Assembly: GCF_004115925.1 (NCBI RefSeq)
Contig: NZ_SDDX01000019.1
Coordinates: 124,001-188,000, forward strand
Length of the DNA stretch: 64,000 nt
Reading direction: 5' to 3'
Source of the DNA: Lelliottia nimipressuralis
GTDB taxonomy: Bacteria > Pseudomonadota > Gammaproteobacteria > Enterobacterales > Enterobacteriaceae
The position numbers were made by a program, and so were the translations under genes. How positions within the stretch are numbered: position 1 is the first letter of the stretch; every line of letters begins with the position of its first letter. Shown in pieces: positions 55,986-63,431 of the stretch. The notes beneath the pieces were generated by a model, which worked only from the letters and a program-made list of their open reading frames with translations, had not been told where the DNA came from and ran no database searches.

Positions 55986-56690
55986 ATGTCCCAGACTGAG
56001 CGTCGCCATGAACGGCTGGCGGTTCGGCTGTCCCTCATTATCAGCCGCCTGGTTGCTGGCGAAACGCTGGATATGGGCCTTCTTGCTGCAGAGTTTGGCG
56101 TGTCGATCCGTACCCTCCGCCGGGACTTTCGTGAGCGACTGATGTATCTGGACCTGGAATATCGCGATGGCACCTGTCGTCTGCTCTCAGGAAGCCATCA
56201 ACGCGAACTGGCTGTACTGACTTTTGCTCGTCAGTCAGGCGTGGAGGCTTTGTTTCCTGACATGGATAACCACATGGTCAGCTCACTGCTGAGTGGACCC
56301 GGTGAGTCTCCTTGTCTCATATGGGCAGAGTCAGAATCATTGTCGCCACCCAGGCCAGGTATATTTACACGCCTTGTCAGGGCCATATCAGATCATCGCC
56401 GTGTGACGCTGCTGGCTGAAGGTTGTCGCTGTTCAGGGCTTGCACCATACCGCCTCGTACTCTGCGGCGGGCACTGGTATCTGACTGGAGAGCACCATCA
56501 TCGCGTGGCGGTGTTTCCGCTGAACGATATCCATGCAGTTACCTTGCACCCGGAACTGTTCGTGCCTGACCTTCAGATTCGCAACGTTCTCACCGAACCG
56601 GAATTCCTCAGAGCTCTTCCCCATTTTCACGTTTTTCACTCACTGCTCGCCAGAACCGGCGACGGTCTTTTACCTCATAAGGAATCATGA
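55986..56690 (+). CDS. WYL-domain transcriptional regulator (YfjR-like)
   Basis: 234 residues. N-terminal DeoR-type HTH (LAAEFGVSIRTLRRDFRERL, about 35-55) and a C-terminal WYL-like ligand domain (CSGLAPYRLVLCGGHWYLTGEH). Close in length and order to K-12 YfjR. Its stop overlaps the next gene (ATGATGA), so it is cotranscribed with the exported proteins it may control. Confidence 0.88.
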   Translation: MSQTERRHERLAVRLSLIISRLVAGETLDMGLLAAEFGVSIRTLRRDFRERLMYLDLEYRDGTCRLLSGSHQRELAVLTFARQSGVEALFPDMDNHMVSSLLSGPGESPCLIWAESESLSPPRPGIFTRLVRAISDHRRVTLLAEGCRCSGLAPYRLVLCGGHWYLTGEHHHRVAVFPLNDIHAVTLHPELFVPDLQIRNVLTEPEFLRALPHFHVFHSLLARTGDGLLPHKES

Positions 56691-57259
56691 TGAAGAAAAT
56701 ACTGACTACAACGGCGCTGGCCGTCAGTCTCTGCGCAGGCGCTACCTTTCCGGCGTCTGCTGAAACTGTCGTGGGTACCGTCAAATTCTGGCAGTACATG
56801 CAGGCGGATGGCTGGAAATCAGCAGATGACATGGACAACGACGCGCTGAACAATACGCTCTATCAGGCCAGTGTGATTGGCAATTATCCCTGGACCAGGC
56901 AATTCCTGCTGCGTCAGCGTGGTGGCGGTGTATATTTTCTCGCCGATAAGAAAACGCATACCGTGCGCAAGCTGAATCTGAAACCTGCCAGCGGTTATTA
57001 CTCCGATCTGACCTCGGTCTATCAGAGTGAAGACCAGGGGAAAGGGTGTTACTTCACTATCATCGACACCCAGTATCAGCTGGGGCTGGCTGATGAACCT
57101 CACAGCAACCAGGTGCTTGCCGCATTCCCGGAAAACTGTGTCAACAAACAGCAGCAAGCTGCCCTGGCGGCGAAGCGTTCTGCCTCAGAGCAGAAACTGC
57201 AGCAGTGGGTAGCTCAACAGAGTCTGGCAGAGTTGTGCCGGCGCACCGGCAATTGCTGA
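56687..57259 (+). CDS. Exported hypothetical protein
   Basis: 190 residues with signal peptide MMKKILTTTALAVSLCAGATFPASA (about 25 residues, AxA cleavage; written across two segments of the start). The mature part has four cysteines, including one near the C-terminal end (RRTGNC), suggesting disulfides in the periplasm. It overlaps the WYL regulator by four bases. No domain is recognised. Confidence 0.75.
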   Translation: MMKKILTTTALAVSLCAGATFPASAETVVGTVKFWQYMQADGWKSADDMDNDALNNTLYQASVIGNYPWTRQFLLRQRGGGVYFLADKKTHTVRKLNLKPASGYYSDLTSVYQSEDQGKGCYFTIIDTQYQLGLADEPHSNQVLAAFPENCVNKQQQAALAAKRSASEQKLQQWVAQQSLAELCRRTGNC

Positions 57260-57295
57260 AGCCAAGGAACGGACGATTAATAAGGAATCTGCACC

Positions 57296-57748
57296 ATGAA
57301 GAAATTGTATCGACCTGTTCTCACTGTTTTGATGGTTATCGGTGCCATGGGGGTTTCTGGCTGCGACCGCAAGGAAGATGCGGGTGTGAAAACGATAGCC
57401 AGTTTTAAGGACCTGACTCCGCCACCGTTCAGCAAGGTTGTCTCGCATAAATCCGATATTGCCCAGGAATGGGTAAAGAAGGATGCTTTCGGCACACCGC
57501 AATATACGGTGATGAAAACCAACCAGTCGCCGGAAGGCTGTGAGTCAGGCAATTATTACTACATTGCGGATATGCAGCAGAAAACGGTGCAGCCTCTGAT
57601 TGCTGCCCTGTGTCTTGCGGACAATATCACCCTGAGCTTCCGGGTTGAAACCGACAGCTACACGGGTGAAAAATCGGTGGTGTATTCGCACGATGGCAAG
57701 GAAATGGGGAAACTCTATCTGCCGGAGAATCAGGAGAAAAATCCATGA
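57296..57748 (+). CDS. Predicted lipoprotein (YafY/YfjS position)
   Basis: 150 residues with lipobox VSGC at about Cys22 (signal MKKLYRPVLTVLMVIGAMG), so it should be lipid-anchored. Asp follows the Cys, which favours retention in the inner membrane. CP4 prophages have lipoproteins YafY/YfjS at the same place; YafY affects the DegP/Rcs envelope response. That link is by position only. Confidence 0.75.
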   Translation: MKKLYRPVLTVLMVIGAMGVSGCDRKEDAGVKTIASFKDLTPPPFSKVVSHKSDIAQEWVKKDAFGTPQYTVMKTNQSPEGCESGNYYYIADMQQKTVQPLIAALCLADNITLSFRVETDSYTGEKSVVYSHDGKEMGKLYLPENQEKNP

Positions 57749-58194
57749 AGAAGCTGAAAGGCGTTATCTCAGTTTTCGCTCTGAGCCTTTGTCTGCTTTC
57801 ACCGGCTCAGGCCGAAGAACAGCGTTACATCAGCATCCGCAACACAGACATGGTCTGGGTGCCGGGCAATGTCTGCGTGTGGCAGTTTCGCCTGGACAAC
57901 GGCGGCAGTGGTGAGGGGTTTGGGCCTCTGACGCTCTCCCTGCGTCTGAAAGACAAAGGGGGAAACACGCTGGTTAAGGGGAATATGGCGGTGGCTGCAT
58001 TTGGTGAGAGCGATGCGACTCGCTCTCAGGAAGCCTCGCTGGAGAACGAATGCGTGGAAAACGTCAGCTCTGTCGAAATCATGAAGGCAACGGAAGAGCG
58101 TAATGGTTACCAGATTGACCTGCCACTGTCTGTTTTCGACCCGCAGTATTACCAACCGCTGCAAGTCACGGTTGTCGGAGGTAAGGCGTCTTAG
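57745..58194 (+). CDS. Exported IrmA-family protein
   Basis: 149 residues, signal peptide MKKLKGVISVFALSLCLLSP then AQA. The mature chain begins EEQRYISIRNTDMVWVPGN and keeps FRLDNGGSGEGFGPLTLSLR, the pattern I know from IrmA of uropathogenic E. coli, a small fibronectin-III-like secreted protein reported to mimic interleukin receptors. Two cysteines (CVWQF, NECVEN) can form the expected disulfide. Overlaps the lipoprotein gene by four bases. Confidence 0.8.
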   Translation: MKKLKGVISVFALSLCLLSPAQAEEQRYISIRNTDMVWVPGNVCVWQFRLDNGGSGEGFGPLTLSLRLKDKGGNTLVKGNMAVAAFGESDATRSQEASLENECVENVSSVEIMKATEERNGYQIDLPLSVFDPQYYQPLQVTVVGGKAS

Positions 58195-58217
58195 CCAATT
58201 CTTTACCCGTTTGATTC

Positions 58218-58250
58218 AGCCCCTGTCGCTTATGCCACAGGGGCTTTTTG
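58218..58250 (+). terminator. Rho-independent terminator
   Basis: 9-bp stem AGCCCCTGT/ACAGGGGCT followed by TTTTTG, closing the regulator-exported protein operon. Confidence 0.9.
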
Positions 58251-58265
58251 TTTTAAGGAGCCTGT

Positions 58266-58496
58266 ATGCCTGAACTCACTGAACTACCAGAGGGACCGTT
58301 TTCGCGCCAGCAGGCAGAGGCGGTTGCGGCTCAATATTCCAACATTGCTATAGAGGACGACCAGGGTACGCATTTCCGTCTGGTTATCCGTCATGAGCGT
58401 TGCATGGTCTGGCGAGCCTGGAACTTTGAGCCGGATGCCGGTTACTGGCTGAACCGGTATATCACTCGTTATGGCATCCGCAAATTTCCTGCATAA
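58266..58496 (+). CDS. DUF905 family protein (YkfF-like)
   Basis: 76 residues: [20 protein letters not shown] and [19 protein letters not shown] match the YkfF/DUF905 family of CP4 prophages and plasmids. TAAGGAG ribosome site eight bases upstream. Function unknown. Confidence 0.88.
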   Translation: MPELTELPEGPFSRQQAEAVAAQYSNIAIEDDQGTHFRLVIRHERCMVWRAWNFEPDAGYWLNRYITRYGIRKFPA

Positions 58497-58530
58497 CCAC
58501 CACCAGCACATCACCGATACAAACAAAGTC

Positions 58531-58570
58531 AGGCCACACCTCTTTCGGGAAGTGTGGCCTTTTGTCTTTT
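58531..58570 (+). terminator. Rho-independent terminator
   Basis: 9-bp stem AGGCCACAC/GTGTGGCCT with a 12-base loop, then TTTTGTCTTTTT. Confidence 0.88.
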
Positions 58571-58594
58571 TACCCACTGCATAAGGAGTTACCC

Positions 58595-59416
58595 ATGCGA
58601 TTAGTCAGCCGCTTTGGCCGTATAAACCAGATACGCCGTGACCGGCCTCTGACCCATGAAGAGCTGATGAGTCATGTACCCAGCGTGTTCGGGAGTGACA
58701 AGCATGAATCTCGTTCAGACCGTTATACCTACATCCCGACCATCACCATCCTCGAAAGCCTGCAGCGTGAAGGCTTTGAGCCGTTCTTTGCCTGCCAGAC
58801 AAAGGTCCGTGACCAGAGCAAGCGGGAACACACCAAACACATGCTTCGCCTGCGTCGTGCCGGTCAACTTACCGGGCATCAGGTACCGGAAATCATTCTG
58901 CTTAACAGCCACGACGGCTCATCAAGCTACCAGATGCTGCCGGGGCTGTTTCGTGGCGTCTGTACCAACGGTCTGGTCTGCGGCCAGTCATTCGGAGAAG
59001 TGCGGGTACCGCATAAAGGCAATGTCGTCGAGAAGGTGATTGAAGGGGCTTACGAAGTGCTCGGGGTCTTTGACCGGGTGGAGGAGAAGCGCGATGCGAT
59101 GCAGTCACTGGCGCTGCCAGCCCCGGCCCGTCACGCGCTGGCGAATGCCGCGCTGAAATATCGCTTTGGCGAAGACCACCAGCCGGTCACGGTATCGCAG
59201 TTGCTTACCCCGCGTCGCCAGGAGGATTACAGCGACGACCTGTGGACCGTCTATCAGAGGGTACAGGAGAACCTGATGAAAGGAGGTCTGTCAGGGCGAA
59301 CCGCACAGGGGAAAAGCAGCCGCACCCGTGCCGTTACCGGCATTGACGGCGATGTGAAGCTCAATCGCGCCCTGTGGGTTATGGCAGAAAACATGCTCGA
59401 ATTTTTCGGGCGTTAA
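58595..59416 (+). CDS. DUF932 protein (YfjQ/YafZ-like)
   Basis: 273 residues from MRLVSRFGRINQIRRDRPLT, the same start and length as K-12 YfjQ. An in-frame ATG 11 codons earlier lacks a ribosome site, while this one has TAAGGAG. DUF932 proteins are widespread on plasmids and islands beside antirestriction genes; function unknown. Confidence 0.9.
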   Translation: MRLVSRFGRINQIRRDRPLTHEELMSHVPSVFGSDKHESRSDRYTYIPTITILESLQREGFEPFFACQTKVRDQSKREHTKHMLRLRRAGQLTGHQVPEIILLNSHDGSSSYQMLPGLFRGVCTNGLVCGQSFGEVRVPHKGNVVEKVIEGAYEVLGVFDRVEEKRDAMQSLALPAPARHALANAALKYRFGEDHQPVTVSQLLTPRRQEDYSDDLWTVYQRVQENLMKGGLSGRTAQGKSSRTRAVTGIDGDVKLNRALWVMAENMLEFFGR

Positions 59417-59446
59417 ACAACAGTTCCTGCATAAGGAGATAGTTTA

Positions 59447-59890
59447 ATGAATACACAAAATCATCAGTTCGCGGAGCATACCGCAATTACTGCCTCAGTG
59501 GTCCCGGACGAGTTACGCATCGGTTTCTGGCCGCAGCACTTTGGCTCCATCCCACAATGGATAACCCTTGAACCTCGCATTTTCGCCTGGATGGACCGCC
59601 TGTGTACCGATTATCACGGCGGTATCTGGCGCTTTTCGACGCTCAGCAACGGCGGCGCTTTTATGGCTCCCGAGCCAGAGCACGATGAGAAGTGGACATT
59701 GTTCAACAGCATGAATGGCAATGGCGCAGAGCTTACCAGTGAAGCTGCAGGGATGGTCGCCTGTCTGATGGCATTCAGCCACCACGCCTGTCGCACCGAA
59801 TGTGACGCGATGACTGAGCACTATTATCTCTTACGCGACTACGCGCTAATCCATCCGGAATGCAGCGCCATTATGCATCTCATCGACTGA
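59447..59890 (+). CDS. ArdB/KlcA-family antirestriction protein (YfjX-like)
   Basis: 147 residues of the ArdB/KlcA family: RIGFWPQHFGSIPQWITLEP, MDRLCTDYHGGIWRF and CRTECDAMTEHYYLLRDYAL. ArdB proteins relieve type I restriction in vivo by an unknown route. TAAGGAG ribosome site. It helps newly entered DNA survive. Its co-residence with DISARM is noteworthy. Confidence 0.93.
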   Translation: MNTQNHQFAEHTAITASVVPDELRIGFWPQHFGSIPQWITLEPRIFAWMDRLCTDYHGGIWRFSTLSNGGAFMAPEPEHDEKWTLFNSMNGNGAELTSEAAGMVACLMAFSHHACRTECDAMTEHYYLLRDYALIHPECSAIMHLID

Positions 59891-59902
59891 GGAATACCTG
59901 AC

Positions 59903-60442
59903 ATGAATACCGCATTATCCCCGGTGTCAACGCAGCCTGAACTCTTTCCACTGATTATGGCCCCGCATGGTTATTTGCTCCCTGTGACCGCCGGATTAAC
60001 CCCCTATGCCCAACGCACCATTCGCCGCGCTATCAATCTACTGGATAAATATCTGCGTCAGCCCGGCAAATCCGTTACCTCCAGTACTGCTGCTCGTGAC
60101 TGGCTTCGGCTACAGTTGGCCGGACAGGAGCGGGAAGTGTTTATGGTGCTCTATCTCGATAACCAGCACCGTTTACTGGAGAGCGAAACGCTATTTGCCG
60201 GTTCGATTAACCATGTCCAGGTCCATCCTCGAGAGGTAGTGAAGTCAGCGCTTCGCTTCAATGCTGCAGCTGTCGTGCTGGCGCATAACCATCCATCCGG
60301 CGACCCGGAGCCCAGCCAATGCGATCGCAACATTACCGGTAGACTTAAAGAAGCCCTGGCACTGGTTGATGTAAACACGCTTGATCATTTGGTCGTCGGT
60401 TCAGATGGCATTGTGTCGTTTGCGGAGCGAGGGTGGATATGA
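59903..60442 (+). CDS. RadC/YfjY-family JAB-domain protein
   Basis: 179 residues. JAB/MPN metal-binding motif HNHPSGDPEPS with the upstream Glu in LLESETLFAG. Family members on islands were named RadC but are not proven DNA-repair proteins. Starts 13 bases after ardB and overlaps the broken DUF987 gene start by four bases (ATGA). Confidence 0.92.
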   Translation: MNTALSPVSTQPELFPLIMAPHGYLLPVTAGLTPYAQRTIRRAINLLDKYLRQPGKSVTSSTAARDWLRLQLAGQEREVFMVLYLDNQHRLLESETLFAGSINHVQVHPREVVKSALRFNAAAVVLAHNHPSGDPEPSQCDRNITGRLKEALALVDVNTLDHLVVGSDGIVSFAERGWI

Positions 60443-60660
60443 AAATCATCAGTAAACGTCAGGCAATGGCTTTGTAATAACAGCATCCAGGCTCCCGGCT
60501 GTTTCGCTTCTGTACCGGCAAATATAAATGGTCTGGCAGTATCTGCCATTATGCTGGCCGGGAAGTTCAGGACATACGCGGCGTTCTGGCTGTATTTGCT
60601 GAACGTCGTCAAGACCGCAATGGTCCCTATGTCATTCTTCGAAGCGTTACTCTTAATTAA
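60439..60660 (+). pseudogene. DUF987 gene broken by two consecutive stop codons
   Basis: The frame MKIISKRQAMAL, then TAA TAA (60475-60480), then QHPGSRLFRFCTGKYKWSGS and on to the normal end SVTLN, 73 codons in total. K-12 YpjJ/YkfH/YeeT have the same length and pattern, with sense codons (IHQ) in the gap. No frameshift exists; only codons 13 and 14 are stops. The gene lies between radC and cbeA as in CP4 elements. Confidence 0.85.
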
Positions 60661-60685
60661 TCCTTCCCTTTTATCAGGAACAATA

Positions 60686-61051
60686 ATGAACCATCACTCA
60701 GAATCCGGTACAAAGCCGGAGAATCCCGCCTGCCAGCAGTGGGGGCTTAAACGTGCTATTACCCCCTGTTTTGGTGCCCGTCTGGTACAGGAGGGCAACC
60801 GATTGCATTTTCTCTCTGACCGCGCAGGATTTAGCGGGGTATTTGCCGTCGATGTTGCAATGCGCCTTGACCAGGCATTTCCGTTAATGATGAAGCAACT
60901 TGAGCTGATGCTGACCAGTGGAGAGCTTAACCCTCGCCACCCACACTGCGTCACGCTTTACCACAATGGACTCACCTGCGAAGCCGATACACTAGGCTCC
61001 TGTGGTTATGTCTACATTGCTATCTATCCTGAGCAAACTGAGCCGCAGTAA
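60686..61051 (+). CDS. cbeA: CbeA/YfjZ-family antitoxin
   Basis: 121 residues: CQQWGLKRAITPCFGARLVQ, RLHFLSDRAGFSG and the tail LGSCGYVYIAIYP match YeeU/YfjZ/YafW. These are type IV antitoxins that stabilise MreB/FtsZ bundles against the toxin instead of binding it. The ATG at 60686 follows TCAGGAACAATA. Confidence 0.92.
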   Translation: MNHHSESGTKPENPACQQWGLKRAITPCFGARLVQEGNRLHFLSDRAGFSGVFAVDVAMRLDQAFPLMMKQLELMLTSGELNPRHPHCVTLYHNGLTCEADTLGSCGYVYIAIYPEQTEPQ

Positions 61052-61089
61052 ATCCCCGCTTATCCTCTTAAACTCACAGAGCAAACATC

Positions 61090-61461
61090 ATGCAAACTAT
61101 ATCATCACACCCGACACGGGCGACTCAGCCCTGCCTGTCACCCGTTGAAATCTGGCAGCGGTTACTGACTTGTCTGTTGTCGCAGCACTATGGTCTGACG
61201 TTGAATGACACACCGTTCAGTAATGAAACCACCATACTGGAACACATTGATGCTGGAGTATCGCTCTGCGATGCGGTGAACTTTCTTGTCGAAAAATATG
61301 AACTGGTAAGAATTGACTGTAATGATTGCTCTGTCATGGAGAAGTCACCGTTCATCACCAGTATCGATATTCTACGTGCCCGGAAAGCCTCCGGTCTGAT
61401 GAAACGCAACAGTCACAAAACTGTTACCAGGGTAACGGCAGGTCAACTTCAGGAGCTATAA
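61090..61461 (+). CDS. cbtA: CbtA/YpjF-family toxin
   Basis: 123 residues: [15 protein letters not shown] start ([20 protein letters not shown]), [19 protein letters not shown] and [13 protein letters not shown], the YeeV/YkfI/YpjF family. The toxin blocks MreB and FtsZ polymerisation. It lies 38 bases after its antitoxin; both look intact. Confidence 0.92.
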   Translation: MQTISSHPTRATQPCLSPVEIWQRLLTCLLSQHYGLTLNDTPFSNETTILEHIDAGVSLCDAVNFLVEKYELVRIDCNDCSVMEKSPFITSIDILRARKASGLMKRNSHKTVTRVTAGQLQEL

Positions 61462-61725
61462 GCTATGGGAAGTCAATTAATGTTGATATCGACAACATTG
61501 ATACAATGCTGTCCAATGTAGGGAAAGCTAACAGTAACCAGATGATGAGGAGTTCGCGAAGGCTAAAGCCAGCTTCTCATCTTTATCTGTATCATCTACT
61601 CATAGGGGAATTTTGTTCACTTGGCTTTGCCCTGATTCGAGTCCCGAATCCAATGAATTAATGTGTTGGTATCTGCGTTGGTACGTATAAAATTAGTTTG
61701 TTTTTATTGATTTTAATTCAAGGGG
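61462..61725. other. Right-end island DNA with arm-type sites
   Basis: 264 bases with no intact gene. TGTTGGTA (61664-61671) and TTGGTA (61678-61683) match the motifs beside the integrase. A TTCGAGTCC piece at 61637-61645 resembles a tRNA T-arm but has no stem partner. Confidence 0.5.
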
Positions 61726-62076
61726 TTAAGTGTAATGTGCGAGTCCGGCCTTCGCTGCTTGCCATCTTTTTTCAATGAACCCATTTGCTATATCGTCGTC
61801 CGCATCAAGGAATATAACCCATTCTCCCTGGTGCAAGGCTAGAGCAGCATTTCGGGCAGCATAGACACCTTGATTGGCCTGCTCGATCAGAATGAGCCGG
61901 TCATCATAGATTTGATGAAGAGCGTGGTCTGTTCCATCAGTAGAACCGTCATTGATAACGATAAGTTCAATAGCCACGCGGGTTTCACTGAGGATATTAT
62001 TAACCAGACTATCAATGGTCTTTGCGGCGTTGTAAGCCGGAATAATTACGCTGACGTCGATTTTATTCTTCATCAC
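61726..62076 (-). pseudogene. Glycosyltransferase family 2, N-terminal fragment
   Basis: 116 residues: VSVIIPAYNAAKTI, ELIVINDGSTDGT, NQGVYAARNAAL and the DxD-type FLDADDD, all of the GT2 nucleotide-binding half. The acceptor-binding half is absent. Homology stops exactly at the attR core, and the frame ends five codons later inside the island. It would have added sugars to polysaccharide or phage-receptor glycans. Confidence 0.85.
61740..61754. other. attR: Candidate island attR core
   Basis: CGAGTCCGGCCTTCG, identical to 29290-29304 in leuX. The following bases (CTGCTT) do not continue into the tRNA end (GCACCA), so it is not a simple duplicate of the whole tRNA 3' end. Confidence 0.6.
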
Positions 62077-62082
62077 GAGTAA

Positions 62083-62271
62083 CTATTTCCCTTCGTTGTC
62101 ATCTTTGAGGCGCCTGATCGGAATAACCAGTCTTTCCCTGATTTCCTCGTCCATGTCGAATAAGTACTCGTCACAAAATCCTTTATCGAGAGAGAGCCAC
62201 TGATCAAGGACGCTTCTTTTTTTGTTGCAACGTGCACATCTCTTCATCTTTTTGCGCCCTAGTGAACTCAT
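62083..62271 (-). CDS. Small CxxC protein, unknown
   Basis: 62 residues, basic start with CARCNKKR and acidic end. Stops six bases before the glycosyltransferase start, so the two were one transcript. A later ATG (62247, MKRCARC) is also possible. One CxxC suggests metal binding, perhaps as a dimer. Not recognised. Confidence 0.55.
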   Translation of the reverse strand: MSSLGRKKMKRCARCNKKRSVLDQWLSLDKGFCDEYLFDMDEEIRERLVIPIRRLKDDNEGK

Positions 62272-62350
62272 TGTGTGGATTACATGGAAAATGGACGCAA
62301 CAAGTCTCAGCTAGATAACTAACCGTAATAAAAGGCATTTCTGCGAGTAA

Positions 62351-62530
62351 TGTAAGTCAAGGATAACCAGGCAGGGCGCAAGAAAGATAATCGTTTTGAT
62401 AGATCAGTTTTCGATATTGATCGTTAGAGCCGATCGATATGAAATGCGGTTGCGCGACTTATATTACCGGGAGGTTCATGGCTTCAGGCAAAATGGCGAC
62501 TGGGTTTTTGAATGTGAGAATGACTTTTAG
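62351..62530 (+). pseudogene. Possible short gene remnant
   Basis: In an otherwise empty 340-base gap, a plus-strand frame open from 62351 to the TAG at 62528 ends MRLRDLYYREVHGFRQNGDW, then VFECENDF. The composition looks like coding sequence but no good start is seen. It may be the end of a lost gene. Low certainty. Confidence 0.3.
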
Positions 62531-62613
62531 AATGCGCGGCTGTGTGGTCTGGAACGGGTTTGATAGGATATACGAGCGGCAGGTAGGGGCGCTGAGGCCC
62601 CGGTTTAACGTTC

Positions 62614-63006
62614 TCAGTAATGTGCGGTGTAATACACGAAAGCCAGTTTGTTGCCATCAGGGTCTCTGACACAAGCGCTGTAGAACCCTTCGCCGTAATG
62701 CGGACGCAGGCCAGGCGCTCCCTCGTCCGTGCCGCCGTGGTTTAAAGCGAGCGCGTGAAGCTGCTGAATGCGTTCGGCAGAACGCGCAATCAGGGCGACC
62801 ATCACACCATTTCCGGTCGTGGCATACTGTTTATCAAAAGGTCTGCCGATACCCAGTGCCGTCGTATTATTACCGTTGAATACGCCCCACCATGCGACGT
62901 TCTCATTCCTGCCGCCACGGGGATACCCCAGCAACTCCATCAGCGGATCGTAGAATGTAATGGCGCGTGGCAAGTCGTTGGTTCCAAGCATCATGTAAGA
63001 ATACAT
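62614..63006 (-). CDS. VOC-family (glyoxalase/bleomycin-resistance fold) protein
   Basis: 130 residues with the paired beta-alpha-beta-beta-beta modules of the vicinal-oxygen-chelate superfamily: MMLGTNDLPRAITFYDPLME at the start and YSACVRDPDGNKLAFVYY at the end. The substrate is not known. The start ATG at 63006 follows AAGGAGAGCC. Confidence 0.88.
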   Translation of the reverse strand: MYSYMMLGTNDLPRAITFYDPLMELLGYPRGGRNENVAWWGVFNGNNTTALGIGRPFDKQYATTGNGVMVALIARSAERIQQLHALALNHGGTDEGAPGLRPHYGEGFYSACVRDPDGNKLAFVYYTAHY

Positions 63007-63052
63007 TGGCTCTCCTTATTGGATTCAGGGGAGTGAAAATAATCAGCTCAAA

Positions 63053-63304
63053 TCACTCGTCCGCTTTATGAGCCCAGGCTGGCATTGCCGTCAGATAACG
63101 TTTTGCACGCTTTTGTGCTTCTTCCGGGCCGACTTTTTGCCAGGAATCAAGGAAGCTGGCTAAGCCTGATACCGCTTCTTCCCAGGGTTTAAGATTGCCG
63201 TTGCTGTCGCTGCAGTACGCGCAATATTGATCGCTGGCACTGTGTGCATCGGGTGCCGACATTGGCATTCCGCAAGCCTGACAGAACTGTTCATGTTGTG
63301 ACAT
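63053..63304 (-). CDS. Zinc-ribbon domain protein
   Basis: 83 residues. QFCQACGMPMS and QYCAYCSDSNG form a four-cysteine zinc ribbon of the putative zinc ribbon (PF12674-like) type, followed by a helical tail ending YLTAMPAWAH. Function unknown. It lies in the same direction as the VOC and methyltransferase genes. Confidence 0.85.
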   Translation of the reverse strand: MSQHEQFCQACGMPMSAPDAHSASDQYCAYCSDSNGNLKPWEEAVSGLASFLDSWQKVGPEEAQKRAKRYLTAMPAWAHKADE

Positions 63305-63394
63305 ATGATGCTCCTTATGGTGACGTCATGATTAATAAATATACTGAATGGGTATTGTGCAGGTGATGCATCAGATCAAAGCAAAGACGAAGCT

Positions 63395-63422
63395 CCCGGT
63401 ATCTCCAGTCAGAAATACCGGG
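63395..63422 (-). terminator. Terminator of the methyltransferase gene
   Basis: Stem CCCGGTAT/ATACCGGG just after the methyltransferase stop. Confidence 0.7.
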
Positions 63423-63431
63423 AACCTGTTG

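Noticed and set aside
61631..61650. TTCGAGTCC piece resembling a tRNA T-arm
   Set aside because: Only nine bases match, there is no acceptor stem or CCA, and it is not repeated at the other end; the 15-base copy at 61740 is a better core.
62439..62669. 76-codon plus-strand frame starting MKCGCATYITG
   Set aside because: It overlaps the VOC gene end, has no ribosome site, and the neighbouring frame ending at 62530 looks more like coding DNA.
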